A stretch of DNA of 64,000 bases, from the NCBI GenBank assembly GCA_963830485.1, contig CAWHNE010000029.1:186001-250000 (forward strand), in the 5' to 3' direction. The notes under the pieces were generated by a model, which worked only from the letters and a program-made list of their open reading frames with translations, did not search any database and had not been told where the DNA came from. Position 1 is the first letter of the stretch, and each line of letters opens with the position of its first letter. Below, piece after piece: positions 27,778-36,633 of this stretch. A program made the translations under genes and the position numbers. The stretch comes from CAIWHR01 sp963830485 (GTDB lineage Bacteria > Pseudomonadota > Gammaproteobacteria > Burkholderiales > Casimicrobiaceae).

Positions 27778-27806
27778 TTTGTAGCACGGCGCAAGCCCGA
27801 TTTCAA
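27778..27806 (-). promoter_or_regulatory. Sigma70-type promoter of the riboswitch-lysR transcript
   Basis: Minus-strand TTGAAA (27801-27806) and TACAAA (27778-27783) are separated by exactly 17 bases and lie about 35 bp upstream of the aptamer, an ideal position to transcribe the whole riboswitch. Confidence 0.6.
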
Positions 27807-28005
27807 CCAGCTTCGTCTATGGCACCCATTCGCAGGCGCAATCGGATGGGCCGACGGTCCTGTCAATGCATTCGTTTTCGTAAGCGTTTCCTTTGCGTAA
27901 ATCAACTATTCCTGGATCCGATCTCCGCCCATACTTGGTCCGTGAAACCTCGTCGTCGCCCGCTGCCAACGCTGCCCCGGGATACGGAATTGCAGAGGAG
28001 CTCGC

Positions 28006-31000
28006 ATGCAAGACAGGCAAACCCACGCTAAGCCGGTCGAAGAACTTGTCAGCAGCTTTCGGACAGACCTCGATCGGGGGCTGACCACTCGAGAGGCGCA
28101 GGACCGCCTCCAGAATTTCGGCGTGAACGAGCTGTCCAGGGAAAAGCGCGCCACGCCGATCGCGCTGTTCCTGGCCCAGTTCAAGAGCACGCTCATCATC
28201 ATCCTGCTCGTTGCGACGCTTCTGTCCGCGTTTCTGGGTGAGATCGTCGACGCGGTCATCATCGCCGTGATCGTCTTGTTTTGCGCCGTGCTCAGTTTCG
28301 TGCAGGAATACCGCGCCGGCAATGCCCTCAGGGCGCTCCGGAAGATGTTGGCGCCCACGATCAGGGTCTTGCGCGACGGCGCAGAGACGCGCATCCCATC
28401 GCGCGAGCTCGTGCCCGGCGACATCATGCTGCTGGAAGCCGGCGACCGGATACCGGCAGACGCGCGGCTTGCCGAAATTCACTCGCTCAAGTGTGACGAA
28501 GCGCCGCTTACGGGGGAGTCGTTTCCGGTCGAAAAGGCCTTGACGCTGTCGCCCCCCGACGCGGGGGTTGGCGATCGGCGCAATGTCGTCTTCACCGGCA
28601 CTACCGTGATCTACGGTCGGGGCAAGGCGATCGTGACGAGCACGGGGATCCACACGGAATTCGGCAAGATCGCCGAACAAGTCTCTGCCGTGAAGGCGGA
28701 GGCGTCACCGCTCGAAAAGCGAACCGAGGAAATCGGTCGCTGGCTGGGGCTGATCGCACTCGGCATCTGCGGCGTCGCGATCGTCGTCAGCATCGCGAGA
28801 GCTTGGATGGGAAATCAGCTCAACGTCGAACTGGTATTGACGATGACCATGTTTGCCATTGCGCTTGCGGTGGCCGCGGTTCCCGAAGCGCTGGCGGCTA
28901 TCGTGACCGGTGCCCTGGCAGTCGGAATGCACGAGATGGCGAAGCGCAACGCGCTTGTGCGGCGCATGCCGGCCGTCGAGACCCTCGGATGCACGACGGT
29001 GATCTGCTCCGACAAGACCGGCACGCTGACCAAGGGGGAAATGACCGCACGCCGCGTGTTCGTGGATGGTCGCTCGATCGAAGTCAGCGGCGCAGGATAC
29101 GCTCCCACGGGCAGCTTCGATCCGCCGCTCCCACCGGCCGACAACGCGGTGCGGCTGGCGTTGACGGGAGGGCTGCTTTGCAGTGACGCCGTTCTGAGCG
29201 ACGACGCCGGGCGCTGGTTTGTCAGAGGCGACCCCACCGAAGGCGCGCTTGTGGTCTTGGCGGCTAAGGCGGGCCTGCAACAGGACGAGACCCGGACGAC
29301 CGCACCCAGGGTCGCTGAGCTCCCGTTCAGCTCCGAGCGTAAGCGGATGACCACCGTTCACCGCATGCCTGACGGCCGCCATCTCGCCTTCGTGAAGGGG
29401 GCCCCCGAGGTTCTGCTGGAGCGAAGTGCATCGGCGCAGGGGCGCGACCGGCCCTACCCGCTCACCGATGCGACCCGGGCGCAGGTCCTTGCCGCAAACG
29501 AGTCGATGGCGAGGGACGCCCTGCGTGTGCTGGCGATCGCGTACAAGGAAGTTCGCGTCGACGGTCCTTTCGACGAGGAAGTGGCTGAACGCGACCTGAC
29601 CTTCCTTGCGCTGATCGGCATGATGGATCCGCCTCGCGACGAGGCGAAAGATGCGGTGAGGACCTGCCGGGAGGTGCACATCCGCCCGATCATGATCACG
29701 GGGGATCACGGTCTCACTGCAATAGCGGTGGCCACGGAAGTCGGGATCTACCGCGAAGGTGACATGGCACTCACCGGTGACGACCTCGGCCGCATGAGCG
29801 ATGACGATCTGGAGAAGATCGTCGACCGGGTGACCGTGTATTCACGCGTGTCTCCTCTGGACAAGCTCAAGATCGTGCGGGCATGGAAGCGTCGTGGCGA
29901 GGTCGTCGCGATGACGGGCGATGGCGTGAACGACGCGCCCGCGCTGAAACATGCCGACATCGGCATTGCCATGGGGATAAGCGGAACCGATGTTGCGAAG
30001 GAAGCCGCCGACATGGTGCTGGGCGACGACAATTTCGCGACGATCGTGCGGGCGATCGAGCGCGGACGCTGGATTTACGACAACATCAAGAAATACCTGA
30101 CTTATCTGCTGCGCGCCAACCTGACGGAAGTCGTTGTCCTGGGGGGCGTCGTCATCGTCGCGGGACCCGAGCTGCTGCCGTTGCTGCCCGCGGCGATCCT
30201 CTACATCAACCTGGCCACCGACGGCTTGCCGGCGCTGGCCCTCGGGCTTTCCCCACCCGACCGCGACATCATGAGGCGGCCCCCGCGGGACCCGAGCGAG
30301 AGCATCTTCTCCCGCGACGTGCGACTTCTCGTGCTGCTGGGCGTGCTGATCGAGTGCCCGATCTTCCTGTGGATCTACTTTGACAGCTATGCGGACATCG
30401 AAGCCGCAAGGACGAAGATCTTCCTCCTCTTCGTCCTCGTCGAGCTGATCATTTCCATCAGTTTCAGGTCGCTGCGATACAGCCTGTTCCAGGCGCCCCC
30501 GCACAAATGGCTCCTGCTCGCGATCGCATGGGAGCTCGCGTTGTTCGGCGTGCTTGTCCAATTCGCCCCGGTGCGTGAGACGTTCGGAATCCGGATGCCG
30601 ACCTGGAATGACTTGGCCATGGCGCTGGCCGTCGGCGCGCTTGTCGTGGCCGCCATCGAAGCGACTAAGGGCTATTTGAGGGCAGCCGCGAGGAGCGCGA
30701 TCGATGGGCGTGGGCAGTCCATGGTCGCGGGACAACTCACGACGTCCCGCCCGGAACGGACGGCGGGGACCGCGGACGAAACGCGAACCCACGGCACCGA
30801 CACACCTATCTCGCACCGGGACTCAGGAGGGAAGACCATGCTGAAGATTCTGCTTCCCGTAGGAGGCACCCGCAACGACCGGTTCGCCGCGCAGTACGTC
30901 ATCAAGCGGTTCATGAACGACACGGCGATGGAAGTGCATCTGCTCAACGTTCAGATACCCTTCTCGGCGTATGTCGCGCGCTTCTCGAGCCGCAAGAACC

Positions 31001-31344
31001 GCCAGGACTATCACCGCGACCAGGCCGAGAGAGCGCTCGCTCCCGCCCGCGAAATGCTGGACAAGCATTCGATTCCCTATGCGGTCCACATCGAAGTGGG
31101 CGATCGGGCGACGATGATCACGGCCGCGGCCCGGCGCCTGCGCTGTGACGAGATCGTGATGGCGACGGCGCGGAAGAATTCCCTGACGCGGCTCGTGGAG
31201 AGCTCCGTCACCGACCGGGTGCTCAAGCTCACCCCAGTGCCGGTCGAAGTGATCGCGGGCGATTCGATGTCGATGTGGGAGCGCTACGGCATCCCGGCGG
31301 CCATCGCGGCGGCGCTTGCCTTCGCGGTCGCGGCGCTGGATTGA
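28006..31344 (+). CDS. P-type cation ATPase (Ca2+/Mn2+ type) continuous with UspA domain
   Basis: One frame of 1112 codons. Residues 1 to about 890 are a type II P-ATPase: N-terminal cation ATPase domain, TGES in the actuator domain (LTGESFPVEK), PEAL in M4, phosphorylation motif DKTGTLTKGE with Asp near 336, KGAPEVLLER for nucleotide binding, MTGDGVNDAPALK hinge, and C-terminal helices. A Ser/Thr/Gly-rich linker follows. Residues 945-1112 are a UspA domain (LKILLPVGGTRND) ending in a single hydrophobic helix. ATG at 30838, the first codon of the UspA part, has its own AGGAGG site, so the UspA may also be made separately, or the ATPase stop has been lost. Lower GC than its neighbours. Confidence 0.88.
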   Translation: MQDRQTHAKPVEELVSSFRTDLDRGLTTREAQDRLQNFGVNELSREKRATPIALFLAQFKSTLIIILLVATLLSAFLGEIVDAVIIAVIVLFCAVLSFVQEYRAGNALRALRKMLAPTIRVLRDGAETRIPSRELVPGDIMLLEAGDRIPADARLAEIHSLKCDEAPLTGESFPVEKALTLSPPDAGVGDRRNVVFTGTTVIYGRGKAIVTSTGIHTEFGKIAEQVSAVKAEASPLEKRTEEIGRWLGLIALGICGVAIVVSIARAWMGNQLNVELVLTMTMFAIALAVAAVPEALAAIVTGALAVGMHEMAKRNALVRRMPAVETLGCTTVICSDKTGTLTKGEMTARRVFVDGRSIEVSGAGYAPTGSFDPPLPPADNAVRLALTGGLLCSDAVLSDDAGRWFVRGDPTEGALVVLAAKAGLQQDETRTTAPRVAELPFSSERKRMTTVHRMPDGRHLAFVKGAPEVLLERSASAQGRDRPYPLTDATRAQVLAANESMARDALRVLAIAYKEVRVDGPFDEEVAERDLTFLALIGMMDPPRDEAKDAVRTCREVHIRPIMITGDHGLTAIAVATEVGIYREGDMALTGDDLGRMSDDDLEKIVDRVTVYSRVSPLDKLKIVRAWKRRGEVVAMTGDGVNDAPALKHADIGIAMGISGTDVAKEAADMVLGDDNFATIVRAIERGRWIYDNIKKYLTYLLRANLTEVVVLGGVVIVAGPELLPLLPAAILYINLATDGLPALALGLSPPDRDIMRRPPRDPSESIFSRDVRLLVLLGVLIECPIFLWIYFDSYADIEAARTKIFLLFVLVELIISISFRSLRYSLFQAPPHKWLLLAIAWELALFGVLVQFAPVRETFGIRMPTWNDLAMALAVGALVVAAIEATKGYLRAAARSAIDGRGQSMVAGQLTTSRPERTAGTADETRTHGTDTPISHRDSGGKTMLKILLPVGGTRNDRFAAQYVIKRFMNDTAMEVHLLNVQIPFSAYVARFSSRKNRQDYHRDQAERALAPAREMLDKHSIPYAVHIEVGDRATMITAAARRLRCDEIVMATARKNSLTRLVESSVTDRVLKLTPVPVEVIAGDSMSMWERYGIPAAIAAALAFAVAALD

Positions 31345-31496
31345 GACTGAGAGCCCCTTGGCCGAGCAAATGGGGGGCCGGGTCGAGTGAACCTATGGCG
31401 ATGACCGTTCGCCGATCGGGTGGCCAATACGAATTGGGGCCGCACTGGCGACCCCATCAGCCGCTCATATGCGGTCGCTAGTCTCGGACGTCTGGT

Positions 31497-33089
31497 TCAC
31501 AGCACGCAGCCGGCTGGAATGGGTCCGATCCGGATTAACGCAATGGTTCCGGACATGCCGCTGCTGCTTCCGGCAGTGAAGTTGAAACTGAACGTCCCGT
31601 TCGAACAGCTTTGGAACGTGAGCGTTGCGGTCCCCACCTCCACGCTCGGGGGGGGATTGGACGTCGGCGCGTCGAACACCCTGCCGGTGGTTTCGAAGAT
31701 TTTCAGCACGATGGACCGGGCACCCGGCGCAAATGAGCCCGATGCCGTGTACCAGCGCTGCCCGGCCGGCCCGGCGCTGGCACCGGCGGGTGCATACGTG
31801 TACCACGGGACGAAGACCGAGCCGTTGTTCGGGTTGACCTCGACGACGAATCCCTGGCCCGATGTCGCGGAATCGTACCAATTGCCTGAAAAGGCGAAGT
31901 CTGCATTGGTAGGACGCGCGCTCGTCGTGGAGCACGTCACATTCTGCGTAATTCGCGTCAACGGTATGCTTCCCGTGCGGCCCGAACCGTCGGTGAAGGT
32001 GTACGACAACTGACCGCTGGTGCAGGTGCTGAAGCTCAGCGTCGCCGTCCCGACCGGAACGCCATTCGTGATCGGCAGGGCATTGAAATTGCCGCCGGTA
32101 TTCTGATAGATCTTCAGCGATGCATTGGGCTGTCCGCTCACCATGTTGCCGCTCAACGTGTACCAGCGCTGGCGATTCGCTCCACCGGCGACGGTGTCGA
32201 AGGTGAACCAACTCAACTGGACGGAACCCGTTCCGGGCGCCACCAGATCGGGAAAGACTTCGACTTCGAACCCCTGTCCATCGGTCGCCGGCTCGTACCA
32301 GGAACCGGTGAGTCCGTGCTGATTGAGATCGGGTGTCGTGCTGCCGGGCACGAACTGATAGACCCTGCCGGCGCAGCCGCGCCCGGTGGCCGAGGGCAGC
32401 GTCACCGGCTGGAAGGCCGTGCTCTGGGTCAGGTCGACGCCGGGGACATTGGCGAAGTTCGTTTCGCAGGGCAGCAGCGGCGGGTAATAAGTCTGTCCCG
32501 CCACCGTCACCTTGGCCGCGAACAGCGCCTTGACCGGAACCGTGGGCACATTGCCCGGCAGTCGAAATTGCAGGGCGAAATCGTAGCTCGTGTTCGTCGA
32601 AGGGGCTGCCGAAAAATCGACGATGACGAGCTTCGTCCCCGGCTGTGCAGCGATGTTCGTGCTGACGTCGGCCCGCAGCGTGCCGACCACTTCGGTGATC
32701 TGCAGGGCCTGCGTGCCGCCCGGTCCGGTGAACGTGCCACTGAAGGCAGTGGCTGCCGCCGGAACCTGGAGGATCACGGGATCGAAGAGCAGGCCGAAGA
32801 GCCCGAATTCCAGTTCGAGAGAAGACGTGCTTGTGACAATTTCGCCGTCGATGATGTAGAGGCATTTCACCGCGGTCGTCAGCTCAGGCGCGGCCAGCCG
32901 CCCGACGAGGCCGCCGAGGCAGGCCGCGCCCGTACCGCCTGTGGCATAGAGCTCGGCGACCGTGGTGGATAGCCCCCCCATGTCGCCCGCCTCGATTCGC
33001 GTCAGCAGCGTACTGAGGACGCAGCCGCCCAACAACGTGCAAGAGCCAAAAGCGATGACGAGCCGCACTACGTGACCAGGCGTGCGCAT
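31497..33089 (-). CDS. Lipoprotein with repeated GxWYxxxxxGQGF modules
   Basis: A 530-residue secreted lipoprotein: ATG at 33089 with GGGAGGT upstream, lipobox LLGGCVLS. N-terminal half is beta-rich with no recognised domain. The C-terminal half has two copies of a beta module: LTGSWYEPATDGQGFEVEVF near residue 265 and FSGNWYDSATSGQGFVVEVN near 395, each followed by QRWYT.SG and KIY/KIFETTG-like strands and a paired Cys. The same module style is seen in the secreted protein at 60527-61372. Function unknown; surface or extracellular location inferred. Confidence 0.82.
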   Translation of the reverse strand: MRTPGHVVRLVIAFGSCTLLGGCVLSTLLTRIEAGDMGGLSTTVAELYATGGTGAACLGGLVGRLAAPELTTAVKCLYIIDGEIVTSTSSLELEFGLFGLLFDPVILQVPAAATAFSGTFTGPGGTQALQITEVVGTLRADVSTNIAAQPGTKLVIVDFSAAPSTNTSYDFALQFRLPGNVPTVPVKALFAAKVTVAGQTYYPPLLPCETNFANVPGVDLTQSTAFQPVTLPSATGRGCAGRVYQFVPGSTTPDLNQHGLTGSWYEPATDGQGFEVEVFPDLVAPGTGSVQLSWFTFDTVAGGANRQRWYTLSGNMVSGQPNASLKIYQNTGGNFNALPITNGVPVGTATLSFSTCTSGQLSYTFTDGSGRTGSIPLTRITQNVTCSTTSARPTNADFAFSGNWYDSATSGQGFVVEVNPNNGSVFVPWYTYAPAGASAGPAGQRWYTASGSFAPGARSIVLKIFETTGRVFDAPTSNPPPSVEVGTATLTFQSCSNGTFSFNFTAGSSSGMSGTIALIRIGPIPAGCVL

Positions 33090-33470
33090 GGCGACCTCCC
33101 GATTCGCTTCCGTGAGCCTGCACGGGCCTCGTGTCGCTGGCGGGCGCCAGAATGGCACCGCGACGCGGGCTGCGCGACGATCCTACGCCCGGTGATTCCG
33201 CCGCGCCAACACGTTGTCCGGGTGAGATCGACCCCGGATCCGCCTTGTGTATCCCCAGATGCCCGTCGCGGACGGACGTCGCGGTCCGACAAGCCAGTTC
33301 GGAGCGGTCCCGACTCGAGCCGGCGCCGGATAGCGCAGATGTTTGATTAGACGGACTTTACGTGGCATAATGATCAATTCCCTTGCCTCACCCGCCGCAG
33401 ACGGGGAGGCCATCGGCGACCGCGCACGCAAGTGCGCTGCCGCCCCCACCGACCACAAGGAGCGATCTGC
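33090..33470. other. Intergenic region upstream of rpsF
   Basis: About 380 bp between the divergent lipoprotein gene and rpsF. It holds the rpsF promoter at 33343-33371 and about 100 nt of leader. No other gene or RNA could be supported. Confidence 0.6.
33343..33371 (+). promoter_or_regulatory. Sigma70 promoter of the rpsF operon
   Basis: TTGATT (33343-33348), a 17-base spacer and CATAAT (33366-33371) precede rpsF by 100 bp, with no other gene in between. The leader may carry the S6:S18 autoregulatory site, which I could not identify with certainty. Confidence 0.65.
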
Positions 33471-33932
33471 ATGCGGCACTACGAAATCGTATTCATCGTG
33501 CATCCCGACCAGAGCGAGCAGGTGCCCGCGATGGTCGAGCGGTATCGCACGACCATCGCCGGCCGGAACGGCCGGGTCCATCGCCTCGAGGACTGGGGCC
33601 GGCGGCAGCTCGCCTACCCGATCGCCAAGATGCACAAGGCGCACTACGTGCTGATGAACATCGAGGTCGATCAGGAGACGCTGGACGAGCTCGACCACGC
33701 GTTCAAGTTCAACGACGCGGTGCTGCGCCACCTGATCGTCGCGATGAAGGAGGCGGTCGTCACGCCGTCGCCGATGATGCGCGAGGAGAAGCCCAAGTCG
33801 TCGCGGGATGGTGATCGCGGCGACCGCGGCGACCGTGGTGATCGTGGCGACCGCGGTGAGCGTACGCCGCGGCCCGCAGCGGACGCAACGGCGGCGCCGG
33901 CAGTCCCCCCGACGCCTGTACCGCAGGCCTGA
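33471..33932 (+). CDS. rpsF: 30S ribosomal protein S6
   Basis: S6 of the small subunit, 153 residues with ATG at 33471 after AAGGAG. MRHYEIVFIVHPDQSEQVPA and RRQLAYPIAKMHKAHYVLMN are typical. After about residue 105 there is an unusual Lys/Arg/Asp tail with five tandem GDR triplets, followed by an Ala/Pro end. First gene of rpsF-priB-rpsR-rplI. Confidence 0.97.
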   Translation: MRHYEIVFIVHPDQSEQVPAMVERYRTTIAGRNGRVHRLEDWGRRQLAYPIAKMHKAHYVLMNIEVDQETLDELDHAFKFNDAVLRHLIVAMKEAVVTPSPMMREEKPKSSRDGDRGDRGDRGDRGDRGERTPRPAADATAAPAVPPTPVPQA

Positions 33933-33958
33933 CCGACGAGCGAGGTGCGAAAGGACAC

Positions 33959-34288
33959 GTGACCGGCGCGAACCGGCTCACGCTCGACGCCACCCTGGCC
34001 GAACGCGGCGACCTCCGCTACACCCCGGCCGGCATCCCGGCGCTGGATTGCGTGCTCCGGCACGCGTCGGTCCAGCCCGAGGCCGGCGGCGAGCGAAGAG
34101 TCGAGTGCGAGCTGGCGGCGGTGGCGTTCGGCGAACCGGCGCTCGCGCTGTCGAAGCTGCCGGCCGGCACGGAACTGCGCTGCAAGGGCTTTCTCGCCCG
34201 CCGCTACCGCACCGGCGTCACCCTCGCGCTTCACCTGAACGAATTCGAATCGAAGGAAGGAAACGATCATGCCCCGTCCCCAGGGTAG
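33959..34288 (+). CDS. priB: Primosomal replication protein N (PriB)
   Basis: Single-stranded DNA-binding OB-fold protein for replication restart, 109 residues. GTG at 33959 follows AAAGGA. NRLTLDATLAERGDLRYTPA and GIPALDCVLRHAS are typical of the betaproteobacterial form. The gene overlaps rpsR by 20 bases, so translation is coupled; its position between rpsF and rpsR is conserved. Confidence 0.93.
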   Translation: MTGANRLTLDATLAERGDLRYTPAGIPALDCVLRHASVQPEAGGERRVECELAAVAFGEPALALSKLPAGTELRCKGFLARRYRTGVTLALHLNEFESKEGNDHAPSPG

Positions 34289-34550
34289 ATTTGGCAAGAA
34301 GAAGGATGGCAAGAAGCGCGAGCGCGGCAATGCGCTGTTCAAGCGGCGCAAGTTCTGCCGGTTCACGGCCGAAGGCGTCAAGGAGATCGACTACAAGGAC
34401 ATCGACGTCCTGAAGGACTTCGTCCAGGAGAACGGCAAGATCATGCCGGCGCGGATCACCGGCACGAAGTCCCGCTACCAGCGCCAGCTCGGAACCGCGA
34501 TCAAGCGCGCGCGCTACCTCGCGCTGCTCCCGTACACCGACCTGCACTGA
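34269..34550 (+). CDS. rpsR: 30S ribosomal protein S18
   Basis: 93 residues, intact, with KRRKFCRFTAEGVKEIDYKD and GTKSRYQRQLGTAIKRARYL. Overlaps the end of priB; rplI begins 12 bp later. Confidence 0.97.
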   Translation: MPRPQGRFGKKKDGKKRERGNALFKRRKFCRFTAEGVKEIDYKDIDVLKDFVQENGKIMPARITGTKSRYQRQLGTAIKRARYLALLPYTDLH

Positions 34551-34562
34551 CGCGAGGCGCCC

Positions 34563-35025
34563 ATGCAGATCATCCTGCTCGAGAAGGTCGTCAACGTCGG
34601 CAATCTGGGCGACGTCGTCAAGGTCAAGCAGGGCTTTGCGCGCAATTACCTGATCCCGCAAGGGAAGGCAAAGCGCGCCACGCCCGAGAACATCAAGCTG
34701 CTCGAATCGAAGCGCGCGGAGCTGGAAGCGGCCGCTGCGACGAAGCTCACGGCGGCGCAGGAGCTCGCGGCCAAGCTCGAAGGCGCGACGGTCGACGTCA
34801 CGCAGAAGTCCGGCGTCGACGGTCGCCTGTTCGGCTCGGTCACGAACGTCGACATCGTCGAGGCGCTGAAGGCGCTGGGATTCACCGTCGAGAAGGCGGC
34901 GATCCGCATGTCCGCCGGCCCGCTGAAGCAGGTCGGCGATCATCCGCTCGTCGTCGGCGCTGCACGCGGACGTGACGGCGAACATCACGGTGCGCGTGAT
35001 CGGCGAGACCGTCGCGGGCACCTGA
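34563..35025 (+). CDS. rplI: 50S ribosomal protein L9, frameshifted near the C-terminus
   Basis: Starts MQIILLEKVVNVGNLGDVV and is normal through KQVGDHPLVV. One extra G in GTCGTCGGCGCTG at about 34956 then shifts the frame; removing it restores VALHADVTANITVRVIGETV and a stop at 35023-35025 for a normal 153-residue L9. Since L9 ends are conserved and the neighbours are intact, this is most likely a consensus error. As given, the frame would run to 35054 with an unrelated tail. Confidence 0.92.
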
Positions 35026-35056
35026 CGCACTGCCGCTTTCGAAGAGCACGATGAAG

Positions 35057-35078
35057 AGGGGCCGGCAACGGCCCCTTT
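35057..35078 (+). terminator. Rho-independent terminator of the rpsF operon
   Basis: AGGGGCCG-GCAA-CGGCCCCT is a perfect 8-bp stem with a GNRA-type loop, ending in TTT, placed 30 bp after the reconstructed rplI stop. Confidence 0.75.
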
Positions 35079-35114
35079 CGCATTCCCCCGCGCGATCGCG
35101 GCTCATGCGCCGCC

Positions 35115-35143
35115 GTCAGCGAATCGTCAGCGAGTGGTCAGCG
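35115..35143 (+). promoter_or_regulatory. Three GTCAGCG direct repeats with 11-bp period
   Basis: GTCAGCG occurs at 35115, 35126 and 35137, i.e. at exact 11-bp steps on one DNA face. Tandem half-sites at 10-11 bp are the binding layout of OmpR/PmrA-type response regulators, and such a regulator is encoded two genes downstream. I infer an autoregulated operon PAP2-regulator-kinase. Confidence 0.55.
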
Positions 35144-35225
35144 TCGAGCAAGGTCCGCCCGTTAGGCTGATTGCGATGGGCACGATGCTCGCACGCGTCC
35201 GGCAAGTTCTCGGGCGCACATCGGG

Positions 35226-35858
35226 ATGCGGATCCTGCAGACACTCCTCGTTGCGGCGCTGACCTTGCCGTTGTCGTCTCTACCGGCAGCACGCGCAGAA
35301 CTGCGGCTGGTCGAGGATGGACCACACCGTGAGCTACGACGCGTCTGGCGTGTGGAACCCGAACGTCTACCGGGGGATCGTCGGCGGGCTCTCGATGGCG
35401 GGAATCGCCGGCGCCATTTGGGAGGGCTCGGAATCGCGCTTCGGCAAGACGATGTGGCAGGGCATCGACGCCGAGATCATCGGCGGTGTGTCGGCCGAGG
35501 CCGGCAAGTACATCTTCACGCGCGCGCGGCCGAACACCGAGAACAATCCGTGCCTCTGGTTTCAGGGCGGGTCGAATCACAGCTTTCCGAGTGGCGAGGC
35601 CGCTGTTTCGGCAGCGCTCGTGACCCCCTACGTGCTCGAGTACGGCAAGGACAACCCGGCGGCCTATGCGCTGCTGCTGCTGCCGCTGTACGTCGGCGCC
35701 GGCAGGATCAAGAACCAGGCGCACTGGCAGACGGACGTACTCGCGGGCTGGGCGGTCGGCGGGCTGTCCGGGTGGTATGCGCACAGCCGCGAGCACGCCG
35801 ATCATGATCGAGATCCTGCCGCGACGGATTCCAGGTCGGGCTCAAGACGAGCTTCTAG
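35226..35858 (+). CDS. PAP2 family phosphatase, exported, three frameshifts
   Basis: Reconstructed from three frames. N-terminal signal peptide MRILQTLLVAALTLPLSSLP at 35226; from 35300 to about 35795 the PAP2 domain with KYIFTRARPNT (first motif), NHSFPSGEAAVSAALVTPYV (second) and GAGRIKNQAHWQTDVLAGWA (third, with the catalytic His); then a short beta end reaching stop 35856-35858 (FQVGLKTSF). Breaks near 35296, 35800 and 35826 are single-base indels. The enzyme class removes phosphate from lipids such as lipid A or undecaprenyl pyrophosphate. Followed by a two-component system, suggesting envelope stress control. Confidence 0.78.
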
Positions 35859-35960
35859 GGCTTTCCGGAGCGGAACCGCCCGTGTCCAGGCGTTGGCGTC
35901 CGGTGCGCGGCGTATGATGGGCCTCGCAACCTGCGTCGCGGGACGCCTCCCGGTTTCGCC

Positions 35961-36633
35961 ATGCGCATACTCGTCGTCGAGGACGATGCCCTGCTCGCGG
36001 ACGGCTTGACCGCGGCCTTGTCCAGGGCTGGCCACGCGGTCCAGCAAGCGAGGACGGGGCGGGACGCGGACCTTTGGCTCGCCACCGAGCGATTTCGACC
36101 TCGTTGTCCTCGACATCGGCCTGCCCGACATCGACGGATTCGAGGTGCTGCGGACGGCTGCGGGCGCGGCATTCGCCGACCGGCGTGCTGGTGCTGACGG
36201 CGCGCGACGCCGTCGAGGATCGCGTGCACGGCCTCGACCTCGGTGCCGACGACTACCTGACGAAGCCGTTCTCGGTCACGGAGTTCGAGGCGCGCGTGCG
36301 CGCGCTGCTGCGCCGTAGCACGGGCATCGCAGGCGTCCTGGTCGATCGCCGGCCTCACGGTCGACGCCGCGGCGAAGCGAGTCCGGGTCAACGACAAGCC
36401 GATCGACCTGACGCCGCGCGAGTGGGCGCTGCTCGAGCTCTTCCTCGCGCGCCCGCGCCGCGTGCTCGGCAAGGACCAGATCGCCGAGAGCCTCTTCGCG
36501 GCCGACGAACACGCTATCGCCGAACGCCGTCGAAGTCCACGTGTCGCGCCTGCGAACGAAGATCGAGCCGGCGGGCATGCACATCAGGACGGTTCGCGGT
36601 TTCGGCTACATCTGGGAAGGTGGCGATGCGTGA
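35961..36633 (+). CDS. OmpR-family response regulator, several frameshifts
   Basis: Assembled over frame changes near 36089, 36153, 36346 and 36509, each explained by one extra base. Receiver domain: MRILVVEDDALLADGLTAAL, then DLVVLDIGLPDIDGFEVL (phospho-acceptor Asp), VLTARDAVEDRVHGLDLGAD and DDYLTKPFSVTEFEARVRAL. Winged-helix domain: PIDLTPREWALLELFLARP and VHVSRLRTKIEPAG, ending GFGYIWEGGDA at TGA 36631-36633. It is of the QseB/PmrA/TctD type. The stop overlaps the GTG of the kinase. Whether the gene is intact in the organism depends on whether the insertions are real. Confidence 0.8.
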
